Shown piece after piece: positions 12,073 to 12,489 of a stretch of 12,489 bases of DNA. The stretch is from Pseudomonadota bacterium. GTDB lineage: Bacteria > Pseudomonadota > Gammaproteobacteria > Burkholderiales > Burkholderiaceae_D. Positions within the stretch are counted from its first letter, which is position 1. Each line of letters starts with the position of its first letter. The stretch spans positions 1 to 12,489 of the forward strand of contig JAFECY010000293.1 of assembly GCA_018241865.1 (NCBI GenBank), read 5' to 3'. A program made the translations under genes and the position numbers. The notes under the pieces were generated by a model. The model was not told where the DNA came from. It searched no databases and saw only the letters and a list, made by a program, of their open reading frames with translations.

Positions 12073-12489
12073 CGCGTATGCCGCCCCATTCCGGCTCCAA
12101 CGCGCGCATTGCTGCCGCCAAAGGCGTGCCGTTTTCGGCCAGCCCAGTGCTGGCCGTCAAGCTGCCGGCTTGGCGCTCGCGTCTGGTGCTATTCCTCATG
12201 TTTGCGGCTTTTTTGCTACTGGCAGGTTGGGCGCTGCGTCTGCAACTGTTCTCCGCTGATTTCTTGCAAAAGCAAGGCGAATCGCGCTATGCGCGCACGT
12301 TGGAATTGCCGGCCACGCGCGGCAAGATCACCGACCGTAACGGCCAGGTGCTGGCGTCTTCGATTCCGGTGAAAGCGATCTGGGCGATTCCCGACGACGT
12401 GCAGTCCGCACCGAAGGAAAAATTACGCGCGTTGGCGAAGCTGCTTGACATGAGTGAACGCGAATTGCGCGACAAGCTCGATTCCGATC
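12069..12489 (+). CDS. ftsI: FtsI (PBP3), septal peptidoglycan transpeptidase, 5' part
   Basis: The first 140 codons of the class B penicillin-binding protein that cross-links septal peptidoglycan; the gene runs off the right edge. The ATG at 12069 overlaps the ftsL TGA (ATGA). A basic cytoplasmic N-terminus of about 38 residues precedes one TM (about 39-56, LVLFLMFAAFLLLAGWAL). The non-catalytic N-terminal domain then starts with the class B hallmark LPATRGKITDRNGQVLAS (80-97). The transpeptidase motifs SxxK, SxN and KTG lie outside the window. Gene order and motif leave little doubt. Confidence 0.95.
   Translation, partial: MTRMPPHSGSNARIAAAKGVPFSASPVLAVKLPAWRSRLVLFLMFAAFLLLAGWALRLQLFSADFLQKQGESRYARTLELPATRGKITDRNGQVLASSIPVKAIWAIPDDVQSAPKEKLRALAKLLDMSERELRDKLDSD

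Overview
This window looks like a chromosomal piece of a betaproteobacterium of the order Burkholderiales, most likely an Oxalobacteraceae member (Herminiimonas/Janthinobacterium-like). The reasons are the moderately high G+C coding style, the class A RNase P RNA with betaproteobacterial signatures, the mraZ-rsmH-ftsL-ftsI order at the head of the division and cell wall cluster, and a pilU gene followed by a cyclic-nucleotide-domain protein. The genus is an inference.

Layout. Bases 1-660 hold an A+T-richer stretch with one unrecognised 159-aa gene. Bases 771-2638 carry pilU (retraction ATPase of type IVa pili) and a stand-alone cNMP-fold protein. Bases 2639-2978 are non-coding and lead into a secreted, cysteine-rich alpha/beta-hydrolase (lipase family), which ends in a strong intrinsic terminator at 3723. 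Next comes a compact + strand operon: a lipoprotein with two BamE/SmpA-like repeats, dinB (DNA polymerase IV) and a 3-methyladenine DNA glycosylase, joined by TAATG and ATGA overlaps. It meets a convergent - strand pair (GNAT acetyltransferase, then a DUF4184 membrane protein) with only 3 bases between stop codons.

Bases 7341-8785 are an accessory island. It contains the wreck of a REP-associated Y1 transposase (RAYT) with 20-base inverted repeats and tandem hairpins, an unrecognised two-TM protein with four cysteines, and a strong 12-bp hairpin. The island is bracketed by an exact 15-base direct repeat, and the right copy carries the -10 box of rnpB. After rnpB (8786-9128) come an EamA/DMT transporter gene broken by a one-base frameshift, a 22-base perfect palindrome, the mra promoter with four MraZ boxes at 10-base spacing, and the start of the dcw cluster: mraZ, rsmH, ftsL and the first 140 codons of ftsI.

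How the genes work together. The dcw genes form one tightly packed, probably MraZ-autoregulated transcription unit for septal peptidoglycan synthesis. dinB and the glycosylase form a coupled unit for lesion tolerance and alkyl-base repair. pilU and the cNMP-fold protein probably act together in twitching motility. I see no defence system, CRISPR array, integron or intact mobile element. The most unusual items are the rnpB-promoter repeat bracketing the RAYT island, the odd P9/P12 architecture of the RNase P RNA, and the PilU-linked cNMP domain that lacks the phosphate-binding arginine.
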